Shown one piece after another: positions 51,576-60,663 of a stretch of 64,000 nucleotides of DNA. Origin of the DNA: Oleiharenicola lentus (GTDB lineage: Bacteria > Verrucomicrobiota > Verrucomicrobiia > Opitutales > Opitutaceae). Within the stretch, counting starts at the first letter, position 1. Each line of letters begins with the position of its first letter. The translations under genes were made by a program, and so were the position numbers. The DNA is taken from assembly GCF_004118375.1 (NCBI RefSeq), contig NZ_SDHX01000002.1:609001-673000 (forward strand), in the 5' to 3' direction. The notes below the pieces were generated by a model that saw nothing but the letters and a program-made list of their open reading frames with translations, did not search any database and had not been told where the DNA came from.

Positions 51576-52113
51576 ACTCCGGCTGCGCGCTCATCTGGTG
51601 GCGCAGGCTCTTGATGGCGGTGTGGAGGATGAAGCCGACATTCGTCACCGACAGCGACGTGATGCGGCTGATCTCCTGGTAGCTGAAGCCGTTCTGGAAT
51701 TTCAACCGGACGACTTCCTGCTGGTTGGGCGGCAGCTTTTCGATCAGCTGCAGCACGGCGGCGTGTTGCTCGGCCCGTTCCATTTTGGATCCGGGCCGGG
51801 GCTCCGCGGCGGTCAGGCGTTCGGCCTGGCCTTCGGCGAAAAGGCTCATGCGTCCCTCCTTCCGCAGCACGTCGGTGACGCGATTGCGGCAAACAGTGAA
51901 CAGCCATTCCGCCACATGCCCGTCCACCTGTTCGGGTGGCTGGGCCATGAGGCGGACAAACGTGTCCTGCACCACGTCCTGCGCCCGGTCGGCATCGCCG
52001 TGGAGCAGGCGGGTGGCGTAGCGGAGCAGCGGCGCCTGATGGCGCGCGACGGCGTCGGATACGAAGGAGCTGGCAGCGGCACTGGCATGGGACTGGCGGG
52101 GTTCGTTGTTCAC
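51574..52113 (-). CDS. ECF-type RNA polymerase sigma factor
   Basis: A 179-residue sigma-70 family factor with regions 2 and 4 only. Region 2 reads RHQAPLLRYATRLL, DRAQDVVQDTFVRL and AEWLFTVCRNRVTDVLRKE. Region 4 reads LPPNQQEVVRLKFQNGFSY and QEISRITSLSVTNVGFILH, with the helix-turn-helix. I chose the GTG at 52113, preceded by GGAAGGAG at about ten bases; the frame extends to a TTG at 52167. It is followed by the vWA protein with an anti-sigma-like head, and preceded by the RDD protein gene of the large minus-strand cluster. Confidence 0.9.
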   Translation of the reverse strand: MNNEPRQSHASAAASSFVSDAVARHQAPLLRYATRLLHGDADRAQDVVQDTFVRLMAQPPEQVDGHVAEWLFTVCRNRVTDVLRKEGRMSLFAEGQAERLTAAEPRPGSKMERAEQHAAVLQLIEKLPPNQQEVVRLKFQNGFSYQEISRITSLSVTNVGFILHTAIKSLRHQMSAQPE

Positions 52114-52172
52114 GCGACCTGTGCTCCTTCCACGGATGGTTGCCGGGTTTATTAGGCCCGTCGGCAAAAATA

Positions 52173-52991
52173 TTACGCGGCGGGGGCCGCCGGTTCACCG
52201 CCCCGGCCTGTGACCTTCGTCTGCGATGGAGCGGACACAAACAGGACCTCCACCACGTTGCGCACAAATTGCTCGTCGGAAATACCTTCCTCCAGCTCCG
52301 GAGGGAGATGCGCGACGCGCCGGAAGTGTCCGGCCAGATCCCGGAAGAGCGCCAATCTGGCCTCGGGCTCGAATTCCTCCCGTCGGAGCAGCGCCTGCCT
52401 GGCCGCGTTGGCCAAGGCCGGCGGGGTGACCGTTCGCAACCTCGCGGCCACATGCTGCTGCCCCCGCAGGGAATTGTATTTCGAAACCTCCAGCCCGGCG
52501 AGTCCGGCCGTCTGCACCGGCGCCTCATGCACCACGATCGTGGCGGCGGCCACATCGCCCAGCCGCTGGGACTTCCGGCCGAGCAGAGCGGCCACGCCTC
52601 CAACCAGATAGGCCACCGGCAGTGCGTCCACGGCGCGCAGGCAGTTGCGGACCACCACCTGCGAAAAACGCAGCGGCAAACCGCGTTCATCCATCACCCG
52701 CAGGTGCATGACCCGCTTGCCGAGCGTTTGTCCCTCCCATCTCCATTCCAACGCGATGCCGTAGCCGGTCGAGACCACAAAGAAGCCCACCAACATGATG
52801 CCACGGGCCAGATCCTCGCTGAAAATGCCCAGCAGCGCGATAAGCGACGACACCACCGACCACGCCGCCATGACCGTCGCCTTGTCGATCGCCCAGGCGG
52901 CCAGGCGGGTGACCGGCGTGGCCAGATGAAACGAGAAACTCACCCCCTCCGGAGTGCGCACCCACAGCGTATCCCGGGAGCCGCTCCTCAT
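52173..52991 (-). CDS. RDD family membrane protein
   Basis: A 272-residue protein. The RDD domain lies at about 20-165, with three spans and the motifs RLAAWAIDK (first arginine-aspartate), EWRWEGQTLGKRVMHLRV and VRNCLRAVDALP. A charged helical tail of about 110 residues follows (FEPEARLALFRDLAGHF, PELEEGISDEQFVRNV). The ATG at 52991 overlaps the stop of the SpoIIM-like gene (ATGA). RDD proteins beside MoxR, DUF58 and SpoIIM-like genes are a known recurring neighbourhood; a transport or membrane-homeostasis role is inferred. Confidence 0.85.
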   Translation of the reverse strand: MRSGSRDTLWVRTPEGVSFSFHLATPVTRLAAWAIDKATVMAAWSVVSSLIALLGIFSEDLARGIMLVGFFVVSTGYGIALEWRWEGQTLGKRVMHLRVMDERGLPLRFSQVVVRNCLRAVDALPVAYLVGGVAALLGRKSQRLGDVAAATIVVHEAPVQTAGLAGLEVSKYNSLRGQQHVAARLRTVTPPALANAARQALLRREEFEPEARLALFRDLAGHFRRVAHLPPELEEGISDEQFVRNVVEVLFVSAPSQTKVTGRGGEPAAPAA

Positions 52992-54001
52992 ATCCGTCCT
53001 CCCGACGCCGTCCGCTTGCGTCCGGCCAGACCGAGGTAGCACACCAGCAGCGCACCCTCGAGGCAGCCGAACAGGATTTTCGCCCAATACGGAATGGCCG
53101 GCTCATGGTATTGGGAAAGGTAGGATTCGACGAAGCCCGCCCACACCAGCATGAGTGCCGCGGCGCCGGCCAGGGTCGCCACATCGTCCACCACCGCCCG
53201 CAGGCGCACGCCCAGCGCGCGGCCGTCCGCCCGGCTCACCACCGCGCGCGCCAGCACCAGTCCGGCCTGCGCGCCGACAAAAATGGCCGGAATCTCGATC
53301 ACGCCGTGCGGCAGCAGCCACCCGAAGAGAAAGGTCGTTTCGCCGGCCAGCATGTAATCCACCGCCACCGCGCCGAGGATCACGCCGTTGTAGAAGAGCA
53401 GGATGATCGTGCCCACGCCCCAGGTCATGCCCAGCGCGAGCGCAAACAGCGTGACCTTCGTGTTGTGCGTCATGAGTTGTCCGGCAAAACCCGCCTTGTG
53501 CCCCTGCAAACGGTCGCTCATCGCGGCCTCCTCCTCCGCCACCCGCTCGCTCGGGTCGCCGAGCAGGTGCGGGAACGGCATGATGGCGTGCTTCGCCTCG
53601 GGGTCCACCGCCACGGCGAAGCCGCCGAAGATCATGCCCAGGATGGTCACGATCACCGTCAGCGCCGCCGCCCGCCACTGCCGGCGGAAAGTCTGTGGCA
53701 GCACGGTGGTCAGCCAATGCCAGGGATGGAACCGCACCGTGCCCGCGCCGCGCGTGCCGTGAATCTCCGCATAGGCCCGGGCCACGAGCCGTTCCAGCCG
53801 CTGCCGCAGCTCCGGCTCGGCCGCGCTGGCGGTCACCCGCGCCAGGTCGGCCGCCACGCGCCGGTAGAGATAGTCGAGCTCCCGGGCCTGCTCCAGCGTG
53901 AGCACCGCCCAGGGGTCCCGCTGACGCTTCTGCAGAATCTCCTCCATGCGTCGCCAGTGCGGTTCCTCGGCGGCGGCAAATTTCTCCAGGTTGATGATCA
54001 C
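52988..54001 (-). CDS. SpoIIM-like (DUF95) stage II sporulation protein M homologue
   Basis: A 337-residue membrane protein. A cytoplasmic helical head of about 100 residues (RDPWAVLTLEQARELDYLYRR) precedes five or six spans with the family motifs MTHNTKVTLFALALGMTWG and GVIEIPAIFVGAQAGL (the H-x-x-x-E-I/x-A pattern: LLPHGVIEIPA). In Bacillus SpoIIM acts with SpoIID/P in engulfment, but in non-sporulating phyla the family travels with MoxR/DUF58 genes, as here. GTG start at 54001 overlaps the DUF58 stop (GTGA). Confidence 0.88.
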   Translation of the reverse strand: MIINLEKFAAAEEPHWRRMEEILQKRQRDPWAVLTLEQARELDYLYRRVAADLARVTASAAEPELRQRLERLVARAYAEIHGTRGAGTVRFHPWHWLTTVLPQTFRRQWRAAALTVIVTILGMIFGGFAVAVDPEAKHAIMPFPHLLGDPSERVAEEEAAMSDRLQGHKAGFAGQLMTHNTKVTLFALALGMTWGVGTIILLFYNGVILGAVAVDYMLAGETTFLFGWLLPHGVIEIPAIFVGAQAGLVLARAVVSRADGRALGVRLRAVVDDVATLAGAAALMLVWAGFVESYLSQYHEPAIPYWAKILFGCLEGALLVCYLGLAGRKRTASGGRI

Positions 54002-55326
54002 AGCAGCTGCCTCCCTTTCACCTGCAGATACTGGCCGACGACTTCCGCCGCCAGCCGCTCGCTCGCCGACATCGCGGCCGCCACGCCCAGCGGGCGCAAC
54101 CGGTCGGCCACGTCGTGGGCGTCGCGCCATTGGAAATGCCCTGCGAGGCGGGCATGGATCTCCTCCTCGGCAGCCACCTCGTGGCCGAAGAGCGGTTCCA
54201 CGCCCGGCGTGCGCACCTGGTTCACCAGCACCAGGTGATGGCGCGAGATCACGCGCACGTTGCGCACGAAGTCTTCCGCCAGCACCGGGTCGCCAAGGTC
54301 GGTCAGAAACACCAGCAGCGCGCGCCGCGGGAGCCGGGAGCGGAGCTGCGCGAAGAGCTCGCCGAAATCCGGCGAATCCTCGCCGGGCTCCAGCGCATGC
54401 ACCGCCTCGCGGCAGGCTCCGTAGTGCATCGTGCCGCTGCGCGCCCGCAGGAACGTGCGCAGCCGGGAATCATGCGTGACGAGCCCGAAACGGTCACCCT
54501 GCCGGCCCGCCGCCAGCAACAGCACCAGCGCCGCCGTGATGTGCCGTTCCAGCGTGGTGACCGTGCGCCCGTCGTGCGTCACCGGCCGCGCGCTCAACCG
54601 CGAGGAGTCGATGATCACATAGATCTCCTGCGTGCGCTCGACCTGGAAAACCTTGGTGATCGGCCGGCCGCGCTTGGCCGTGCCCTTCCAGTGCATCTCA
54701 TCAAAGCTGTCGCCGGGCTGGTATTCCCGCAACCGCTCGAAATCACGGCCGCGCCCCACCATCCGCCGCTGCTGCACGCCCGCCGCCCCGCGGTTCAGGA
54801 AGAGCGCGGCCAGCTGCTTGCGCTCGGTGAAAAGGTTGGGATAAACCCGCAGTTCCGTCGCCAGCGGCTGCCGGCTGCGCAGTGTCCAGAAACCCCAGTG
54901 CGAGGCGGATTCGAGACAGGCCTGGATGGCGGCGAATCGTCCGCGCCGCCGGGCCGTGCAACGCCACTTCAGCGGCACGCGCCCGGCCTCCGCCGGGAGT
55001 GCCGGCCGCAGGTCCGGCTGGTCGGAAACGAAGGGCTCGGGCAGCGCGAGCGCCAGCCTGACCGCCCGCGGACCGTCCTTGGCGCCCACGAGCACAAGCG
55101 CCAGGTCGGCCGGCCGGTCCTTGGTCAGTCGGTTGATCGCCGGCACCTCGACCCGCGGATGCCGGCCGGTGCGCAGCGTGAGCAGCAGATCCAGTGCGGC
55201 CAACACGGCCACGGCCGCCCCCAGCAGCACCAGCGGGCCCTGCGCCGACAACGGCGCCGCCACCACCGCGAGCGGGATGAGCGCGGCGACGCACCAGAGC
55301 AGACGCGGGGCGGGGACGGGAGCCAT
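53998..55326 (-). CDS. DUF58 membrane protein (locus 2)
   Basis: A 442-residue DUF58 protein with two N-terminal spans (LLWCVAALIPLAVVAAP, PLVLLGAAVAVLAALDLLL), a periplasmic beta domain, and the cytoplasmic vWA-like DUF58 core: GRDFERLREYQPGDSFDEMHW and KGTAKRGRPITKVFQVERTQE, then YVIIDSSRLSA with a D-x-S-x-x MIDAS-like line. Unlike the soluble DUF58 of the first locus, this one is membrane-bound. It lies between the MoxR gene (four-base gap) and the SpoIIM-like gene (four-base overlap), so it is tightly coupled. Confidence 0.92.
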   Translation of the reverse strand: MAPVPAPRLLWCVAALIPLAVVAAPLSAQGPLVLLGAAVAVLAALDLLLTLRTGRHPRVEVPAINRLTKDRPADLALVLVGAKDGPRAVRLALALPEPFVSDQPDLRPALPAEAGRVPLKWRCTARRRGRFAAIQACLESASHWGFWTLRSRQPLATELRVYPNLFTERKQLAALFLNRGAAGVQQRRMVGRGRDFERLREYQPGDSFDEMHWKGTAKRGRPITKVFQVERTQEIYVIIDSSRLSARPVTHDGRTVTTLERHITAALVLLLAAGRQGDRFGLVTHDSRLRTFLRARSGTMHYGACREAVHALEPGEDSPDFGELFAQLRSRLPRRALLVFLTDLGDPVLAEDFVRNVRVISRHHLVLVNQVRTPGVEPLFGHEVAAEEEIHARLAGHFQWRDAHDVADRLRPLGVAAAMSASERLAAEVVGQYLQVKGRQLL

Positions 55327-55330
55327 GGCC

Positions 55331-56296
55331 TCAGCGCGGCACCGCGACCTGCTCGAGCAATCGGTTCAGGACCTCGGCGATCGAGAGGCCCTCAATTTCG
55401 AACTCGGGCCGCAGCATGATGCGGTGCGCCAGCACCGGAACCGCCAGCCGCCGGATGTCGTCGGGCGTCACGTAGTCGCGGCCGTCGAGCGCCGCCCGCA
55501 CGCGGCCACCGGCCAGCAGCGCCTGCGTCGCACGCGGCCCGGCACCGGTGAACACACTCTCGTCCGTGCGCGTGGCCCGCACCAGGTCCACGATGTAGGC
55601 CGTGAGTTCTTCGCGGACCAGCACGGTGTCGAGCGCGGCCCGCAACTCCGCCAACCGGCCCCTGGTCAGGACCGGCTGCACGGCGCCGCGCGCGAGCGCC
55701 GCCTCCGGCGCGTCCCCCCCGAGCAGGCGCCGCGCGAGGGTGATCTCGTGGTCACGCTCCGGACAGGTCATCTGGATGCGGAACATGAAGCGGTCCTTCT
55801 GCGCTTCGGGCAGCGGGTAGGTGCCTTCCGACTCGGCAGGATTCTGCGTGGCGAACACCGTGAAATCCGGATCCAGCGGATGCGTCTCGCGGTCGATGGT
55901 CACCAGGCGCTCCTGCATCGCCTGGAGCAGGGCCGCCTGCGTCTTGGCCGGGGCGCGGTTGATTTCGTCGGCCAGGAGGAAGGTGGTGAAGACCGGGCCG
56001 CGCACGAGCGTGAACTGGTTGCTCTGGAGGTTGAAGATGTTCGTGCCCGTGATGTCGGCGGGCATGAGGTCGGGCGTGAACTGGATGCGGCCCGTGTCGG
56101 CGCCGAGCACGTGCGCGAGCGTGCGCACCAGCAGGGTCTTCGCCACGCCGGGCACGCCCTCGATCAGGGCATGCTGGCGGGCCAGGATGGTGATGAGGGC
56201 GAGTTCGACGGCCTGATCCTGGCCGATGATGACCTTGGCGACCTCGGCGCGGGCCGCGGCCAGCACGTCGAGGGTGGTTTTGAGGCTTTCGTTCAT
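55331..56296 (-). CDS. MoxR-family AAA+ ATPase (locus 2)
   Basis: A 321-residue MoxR ATPase. Walker A is GVPGVAKT (47-54), Walker B is LLADEINRAP, sensor region FATQNPAESEGTYPLPEAQ, and the lid ends in EFEIEGLSIAEVLNRLLEQV. It has the same design as the locus 1 enzyme, but the two differ enough that they are separate subfamilies rather than a recent duplicate. Its substrate is expected to be the neighbouring vWA/DUF58 proteins. It follows the DUF4350-like gene after six bases. Confidence 0.93.
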   Translation of the reverse strand: MNESLKTTLDVLAAARAEVAKVIIGQDQAVELALITILARQHALIEGVPGVAKTLLVRTLAHVLGADTGRIQFTPDLMPADITGTNIFNLQSNQFTLVRGPVFTTFLLADEINRAPAKTQAALLQAMQERLVTIDRETHPLDPDFTVFATQNPAESEGTYPLPEAQKDRFMFRIQMTCPERDHEITLARRLLGGDAPEAALARGAVQPVLTRGRLAELRAALDTVLVREELTAYIVDLVRATRTDESVFTGAGPRATQALLAGGRVRAALDGRDYVTPDDIRRLAVPVLAHRIMLRPEFEIEGLSIAEVLNRLLEQVAVPR

Positions 56297-56302
56297 AAAG
56301 GG

Positions 56303-57526
56303 TCAGCGCGGTTTGAGCGCCCGCACGAGCGCGTTGTAGGTGGTGGCAAGGGGCTCCCGGGGATCGCGTTGCTTCCAGACGGCCTCCAGCCGGGCGGCCG
56401 CGGCGGGCGTGATGCCGACGCGCCGGCCGCGGCGCCACTCGGCCACGCAGGCGGCGAGCAGCGCGGCACGATCCACGGAACGCCGCAACAAGGCCGTGAA
56501 ACCCGCGGTCGGTTCGTAGGCCAGGGCAACTTCACCGCCCCGCTCGAGGATTTCCACCGGCGGAATGAAGGCCACCGCCTGTCGCCAGGCGTAAAGCAGG
56601 CCGAGCAACACGCAGAGCGCAAGGGCCCCGTGCAGTCCGTAACGCCTGGCCAAGTGCCCCACCCCGGTTTCCTCCAACACCCCCAGCGGCCCCTCCAGGA
56701 AAACCACCTGCCGCTGGTTCCCGACCAACCAGGCGAGCAGATCGGTGGCACGGCTCAGATGCACGCCCTCGTTGCTCAGGCAGAAAGCATCGCTCAGGAG
56801 CACCAGGCTGCCCCGCCCCACCGCCTTTTCCATGAGCACGGGTTCGCCGGCGCGGCGGTAAAGCACCCGCCACCCGGCGGCGTCGGCCGGGGTAAAATAC
56901 AGGTCGCTCTTCCACGCCACCTCGGCCGGCAGGGTCGTCTCCGCTTCCGGGGTCCGCTGCGCGCCGGGCTGGCGGCTCAGCAGCCAGCGCTGCTGCATCG
57001 TCACGCCCCAGGCCTCGGCGAGGGTGGTTCGCTGCCGCGGTTTGACGCCCGGGCGCCGGCGCTGCGCGCGCGCCTCGTCCCGTTTCTCCTGCTTGCGGCG
57101 CTCGGCGCGCTCCTCCTCGGTTTCGTCGGGGTCCACCATCCGGCCGCGGTCATCGCGATCTTCCCTCAGCAAGTCGGCGCGAAACGCCAGCACCACGCGC
57201 GCGCCGGAAGCCGCCGCGGCGTTCAGCGCGGCCAGCTCCCCGGCGGGAAGCTGCCGCCACGTCTGCCACTCGAGCCCCGCCAGCACCACCAGCCGCGGCC
57301 GCGCGGCCAGCCGCTCCAACGGCCGGTGATCGCGCGCGACCTGCAGACCGGGCATCTGCTCCAGCGCCTCGTAGAGCGCCCGGGTGCCGAGCGCGTCGGC
57401 CCGCATGGAGGAATACGGCGGATACAGATCCCCTCCCCCCAGCCGAAGACGGAACAGCCAGCCGCAGGCCGCCACCACCAGACCGGCGGCGAGCAACAGC
57501 GGGAACCAGCGGCGCAGGAGGTTCAC
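56303..57526 (-). CDS. DUF4350-like membrane protein
   Basis: A 407-residue protein. An N-terminal span (WFPLLLAAGLVVAACGWLF) precedes a periplasmic Rossmann-like part with the family pattern YPPYSSMRADALGTRALYEALEQ (start of DUF4350), RLVVLAGLEW, then VGRGSLVLLSDAFCLSNEG and DLLAWLV. A charged insertion (DETEEERAERRKQEKRDEA, about 145-163) is unusual. A second span (GALALCVLLGLLYAWRQ) leads to a helical tail. GTG start at 57526 overlaps the upstream stop (GTGA). DUF4350 genes typically neighbour DUF4129, MoxR and DUF58, as here. Confidence 0.82.
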   Translation of the reverse strand: MNLLRRWFPLLLAAGLVVAACGWLFRLRLGGGDLYPPYSSMRADALGTRALYEALEQMPGLQVARDHRPLERLAARPRLVVLAGLEWQTWRQLPAGELAALNAAAASGARVVLAFRADLLREDRDDRGRMVDPDETEEERAERRKQEKRDEARAQRRRPGVKPRQRTTLAEAWGVTMQQRWLLSRQPGAQRTPEAETTLPAEVAWKSDLYFTPADAAGWRVLYRRAGEPVLMEKAVGRGSLVLLSDAFCLSNEGVHLSRATDLLAWLVGNQRQVVFLEGPLGVLEETGVGHLARRYGLHGALALCVLLGLLYAWRQAVAFIPPVEILERGGEVALAYEPTAGFTALLRRSVDRAALLAACVAEWRRGRRVGITPAAAARLEAVWKQRDPREPLATTYNALVRALKPR

Positions 57527-59208
57527 GGGCGGCCCTCCAGCGTCCGCAGCCATTCGCCCACCGCCGTATCGCTCGCCGCGCCCGAGCCATACCAGACTTC
57601 CTCAAACTGCCGGCGACGACGGCCGAAGTCCTCGACCACGGCCTGACGGCTGCGCGCCCGGCGCCGCAGCTCGCTTTCATAGTCCAGGTTGGTCTTGAAC
57701 TTGGCCAGCGAGAGCAATCCCTCCTGCGCATGCCGGGCCAGCGTGGCGAGAAACAGGGCGCGCAGGGCCAGCCGCCACTCACCGGCCGCCGCCTGCTGGC
57801 GGGCCAGATCCAACCAGCCCTCGGCGGGCAGCCGCGAGGCTTCCACGGTTTCATCACGCAGGTCGGGCGCGGCGGGCGCGGCCGGCACCGGTGCGCTCCG
57901 CAACGGCGCCGTGCGGTTGTGCGAAATCACCTTCCAAATCGTGAAGAGCAGCAGGCCGGCCACGCCGACGATCAGCACATAGGCCGTCCACTGCAGGACG
58001 CTCATCCAGTTCGTGGTGGAGCGCACACGCTCCCCCGGCGCCGCGGCATCACCGCCGTCGCCCTCACCCGGCAACAAGCCGCTCACCCAGCGGTGCAACG
58101 CCTCGAACCACCGGATCACCGTCTTCACCATCTGGACAATGACATCGAACGTGGAGCGCACGAAACCCTTGATGATGCCCTCTTTCTCGCGATCGGGCGG
58201 GATGGGCGCCGGGCGCAGCCGCCAGCGAAACGCCGGCTGTTCCAACACGCGGTCCAGCGCCGGATTCAACAGGCGCGCGGGCGCGGTCTGGGTCGGAACC
58301 GGCGCAACCGGGGTCGCCCCGGTTTCGTTGGCCGGCAGCCGGGGTGCGGCCAGGAACACCGCGCCCATGAGAATCAAGGCAGCCAGCGGCGCCACCACCC
58401 GCCCTCGCGTGCCCTCCTGCCGGAGCACCAGGCGCAGGTCGTCCCCCGTCTGCCGGGACCGGCCGTAATAAACCCGCAGCACGAAATACGTCTTGATGAG
58501 CGGATCGACCAGCAGGTGCGTCAGCACCGCCACCAGCGCGAGAAAGGTCGAGTTGAGCGTGTTCCAGCCCGACAGCGCGAAACCGGTGCGCAGGCCCAGC
58601 CAGTTCGTGACCAGCGACGGCACCAGGTAGAAGGCCACGGCCAGATTGAGAAAGACCATAAGCCACAGCCCCGAGAGAATGAGCAGCGCCCAGTGGTTCG
58701 GCACCGGCCAGAGCTGGGCCAGCGCCCACGCCTGCTTGGAGCGGGAGGCGCCGGCCTCCTCGTCGCCCCGCGGCAACACGGTCGCGGTCTGGTAGTGGCC
58801 GTAGATCCACGCGAAGGGCACGCCGAACAGCGCCGCCAGCGGAACCAGCACGATCCCCGGGGCCTGCGTGCGCAGTTGCGCGGCCGTCTCGGCCAACCAG
58901 TCGCGGGTACGCCAAGCCGGCGCCTCCTCGCCCGAGCGCAAAGCCAGCAGGCGTCCCGCAAAACGGTTCTGCCCGGCTTTGCTGAACCCGAACAGCAGCG
59001 CGAGCAGCAGGGCCCCCGCCGCCACCTCGCCGTCGGGCGGCGCGAACCACGTCACATAGGCCCAGAAATACACCAGCCCGACCGCGAAGGGTCCGCTGCT
59101 GGCATAGTAGCCGGCCAGGCGTTCGGGATGCCGGCGCAACAGGTGGACCGACTCCTCGATCAGATCGACGGCCCGCGGGGCGAGGTCCTTGGAACGCACG
59201 GTGGCCAT
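57523..59208 (-). CDS. DUF4129-like multi-span membrane protein
   Basis: A 561-residue protein with about seven spans. Spans lie near residues 43-62, 75-90, 118-136 and 155-245 (LWLMVFLNLAVAFYLV, LALVAVLTHLLVDPLIKTYF); a periplasmic loop with APARLLNPALD follows, then a span at about 425-445 (YVLIVGVAGLLLFTIWKV). The C-terminal cytoplasmic part, WLDLARQQAAAGEWRLALRALFL and LARHAQEGLLSLAKFKTN, with RRRRQFEEVWYG, is the DUF4129 signature. ATG at 59208. It ends where the DUF4350 gene begins. In actinobacteria the same C-terminal domain is fused to a transglutaminase; no such domain is present here. Confidence 0.82.
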   Translation of the reverse strand: MATVRSKDLAPRAVDLIEESVHLLRRHPERLAGYYASSGPFAVGLVYFWAYVTWFAPPDGEVAAGALLLALLFGFSKAGQNRFAGRLLALRSGEEAPAWRTRDWLAETAAQLRTQAPGIVLVPLAALFGVPFAWIYGHYQTATVLPRGDEEAGASRSKQAWALAQLWPVPNHWALLILSGLWLMVFLNLAVAFYLVPSLVTNWLGLRTGFALSGWNTLNSTFLALVAVLTHLLVDPLIKTYFVLRVYYGRSRQTGDDLRLVLRQEGTRGRVVAPLAALILMGAVFLAAPRLPANETGATPVAPVPTQTAPARLLNPALDRVLEQPAFRWRLRPAPIPPDREKEGIIKGFVRSTFDVIVQMVKTVIRWFEALHRWVSGLLPGEGDGGDAAAPGERVRSTTNWMSVLQWTAYVLIVGVAGLLLFTIWKVISHNRTAPLRSAPVPAAPAAPDLRDETVEASRLPAEGWLDLARQQAAAGEWRLALRALFLATLARHAQEGLLSLAKFKTNLDYESELRRRARSRQAVVEDFGRRRRQFEEVWYGSGAASDTAVGEWLRTLEGRP

Positions 59209-59213
59209 GGGGT

Positions 59214-59531
59214 TCAGTCGCCCAGCCGCCACACCGTGCCCTCGTGCACCTTGGACGGGATGGTTTTTAAAAACTGCCCGAAGCCATAGAAAACCACCCA
59301 AAGCCACACCACCGCCGCCACCAGCCGGGCCGCGCGGCCGGCGCGCCGCCACCGGGCGCGGTCGGCGTTTTTCGGCGTCGCGGTCTGCTTCGCCAGACAG
59401 GCCGCGCACAGCAGCTGGCCGGCATGCTCCACCACGCATTCCCGACAGAAATGGCCGTCACAGGAAGGGCAGCGTGCGACCGCCTCGCGCGACGGATGCC
59501 GTTCGCATTTTCTCGCGGCCAGCACGCTCAT
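59214..59531 (-). CDS. B-box-type zinc-finger protein with one membrane span
   Basis: A 105-residue protein. The first 50 residues hold a B-box-like zinc finger: CERHPSREAVARCPSC, then HFCRECVVEH and LLCAACL. A basic stretch precedes one span (LVAAVVWLWVVFYGFGQFL). The ATG overlaps the stop of the upstream gene (ATGA). A similar zinc-finger plus membrane layout recurs two genes upstream. It is probably a small membrane adaptor; the function is unknown. Confidence 0.75.
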   Translation of the reverse strand: MSVLAARKCERHPSREAVARCPSCDGHFCRECVVEHAGQLLCAACLAKQTATPKNADRARWRRAGRAARLVAAVVWLWVVFYGFGQFLKTIPSKVHEGTVWRLGD

Positions 59532-60091
59532 GACGTCGGCAGGGGCGGAGGCAACGGGGGCGGGATCGAAGGAGTCGTGCCCGTGTCCGCAGCCGGTGCA
59601 GCCCCCGCCGCAGGCGAATCCACGGCGAGATCCGCTTGCGCGGCCTCGATCAGGGTGCGGACCTCGCCCAGCACCCGGCGGGTCTTGGGCAGGCGGCAAA
59701 GCGAAGCGACGTTTTCCTGCTGCACCGCCGTGACCACCACCACCCGGCACCCCGGCCCGAGCAGGTGGTTCCACAGGAAGAGGGGCGCGAAGATGGCGGC
59801 AAGGATGCCAAACCCGACCACCCCGGCGCCCATCTGGCTCATGAAGGCCACGATGATCAGCGCAATCGCCGCCAGCGTGATCGCCAGGTAGGTGCGCCGC
59901 CCGGTGTGCACCACCAGCATGCACTGGATGTCGCGCAGATAAAAACGGCGGTAGGATTCCGTGTAACCCGTGGACTGCACATGGAGCAGGTGGTCCGAAC
60001 CGAGCCAGAGCTGCGACATCGCGCCCAGCGTGCGGTGCATGCGGGTGAGCTTGCGATAGGCCGGGGCGGGAGCTGCTACGGGTGCGGCCAT
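59528..60091 (-). CDS. Two-span membrane protein of unknown function
   Basis: A 187-residue protein. The N-terminal half (LGSDHLLHVQSTGYTESYRRFYLRD) is a beta-rich PH-like stretch; two spans follow (YLAITLAAIALIIVAFM, GFGILAAIFAPLFLW), then a charged domain and a low-complexity tail ending PPPLPPPLPTS. No family is recognised with confidence. It is coupled to the zinc-finger genes on both sides: two bases after one and overlapping the other. Confidence 0.72.
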   Translation of the reverse strand: MAAPVAAPAPAYRKLTRMHRTLGAMSQLWLGSDHLLHVQSTGYTESYRRFYLRDIQCMLVVHTGRRTYLAITLAAIALIIVAFMSQMGAGVVGFGILAAIFAPLFLWNHLLGPGCRVVVVTAVQQENVASLCRLPKTRRVLGEVRTLIEAAQADLAVDSPAAGAAPAADTGTTPSIPPPLPPPLPTS

Positions 60092-60093
60092 GG

Positions 60094-60663
60094 TCAGAAG
60101 CGCAGGAACATGCGGGTGAAGATCAGGAGCCAGCCCACGATCTGGGCCGTGGCCAGCAGGCCCGCCAGGATGAACCGCCAGCGCCGCCGCTTGCCCACCA
60201 GGCTGCCGGGCTTGTTCCAGCCCCAGAAGCAAACCCCCAGCGCCGCCGGCGCCGTGATCAGCGTGAAGGGCCACAGGAGCAACGGCAGGAACGCGAGCAG
60301 CAGCGCAATATGCTCGTAAAGCACGCGGTGGTTTTCCGGGAGCTTGCGCCGGTCGGTGCGGGCCTCGAGGCAGGACGGACAGAAATGCTGGCCGGACACC
60401 GGCACGCGACAGACCGCGCAGACATAGCGGCCGCAGCCGTCACAGGCCGCCTCCGCCCGGTTTTGCGCATGGAAATAGCAGTTGGCCTCGCCCGATCCGG
60501 TGGCCGCGGCGCGATCCACGCGGCGCGCCGCCCCGAGCGCCGGAAACCGGAGCTGTTCAAACTCGCTGGAGCAGGTCGGACAACGAACCACATCCACTCC
60601 CTGCCAGAAAACCTCCGGCACGGTGCGGCGGCACTTGGGGCAGGCGAGCTTGGCGGCGGTCAT
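60094..60663 (-). CDS. Zinc-ribbon/B-box membrane protein
   Basis: A 189-residue protein. The start holds a zinc ribbon (LACPKCRRTVPE and VVRCPTCSSEFEQL). The middle has a B-box-like finger (CYFHAQNRAEAACDGCGRYVC, AVCRVPVSGQHFCPSCL). The C-terminal third has two spans (IALLLAFLPLLLWPFTLITA, ILAGLLATAQIVGWLLIF). It shares its design with the 105-residue protein two genes downstream. The start overlaps the upstream RDD gene stop (ATGA). It may recruit partners at the membrane; unknown function. Confidence 0.78.
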   Translation of the reverse strand: MTAAKLACPKCRRTVPEVFWQGVDVVRCPTCSSEFEQLRFPALGAARRVDRAAATGSGEANCYFHAQNRAEAACDGCGRYVCAVCRVPVSGQHFCPSCLEARTDRRKLPENHRVLYEHIALLLAFLPLLLWPFTLITAPAALGVCFWGWNKPGSLVGKRRRWRFILAGLLATAQIVGWLLIFTRMFLRF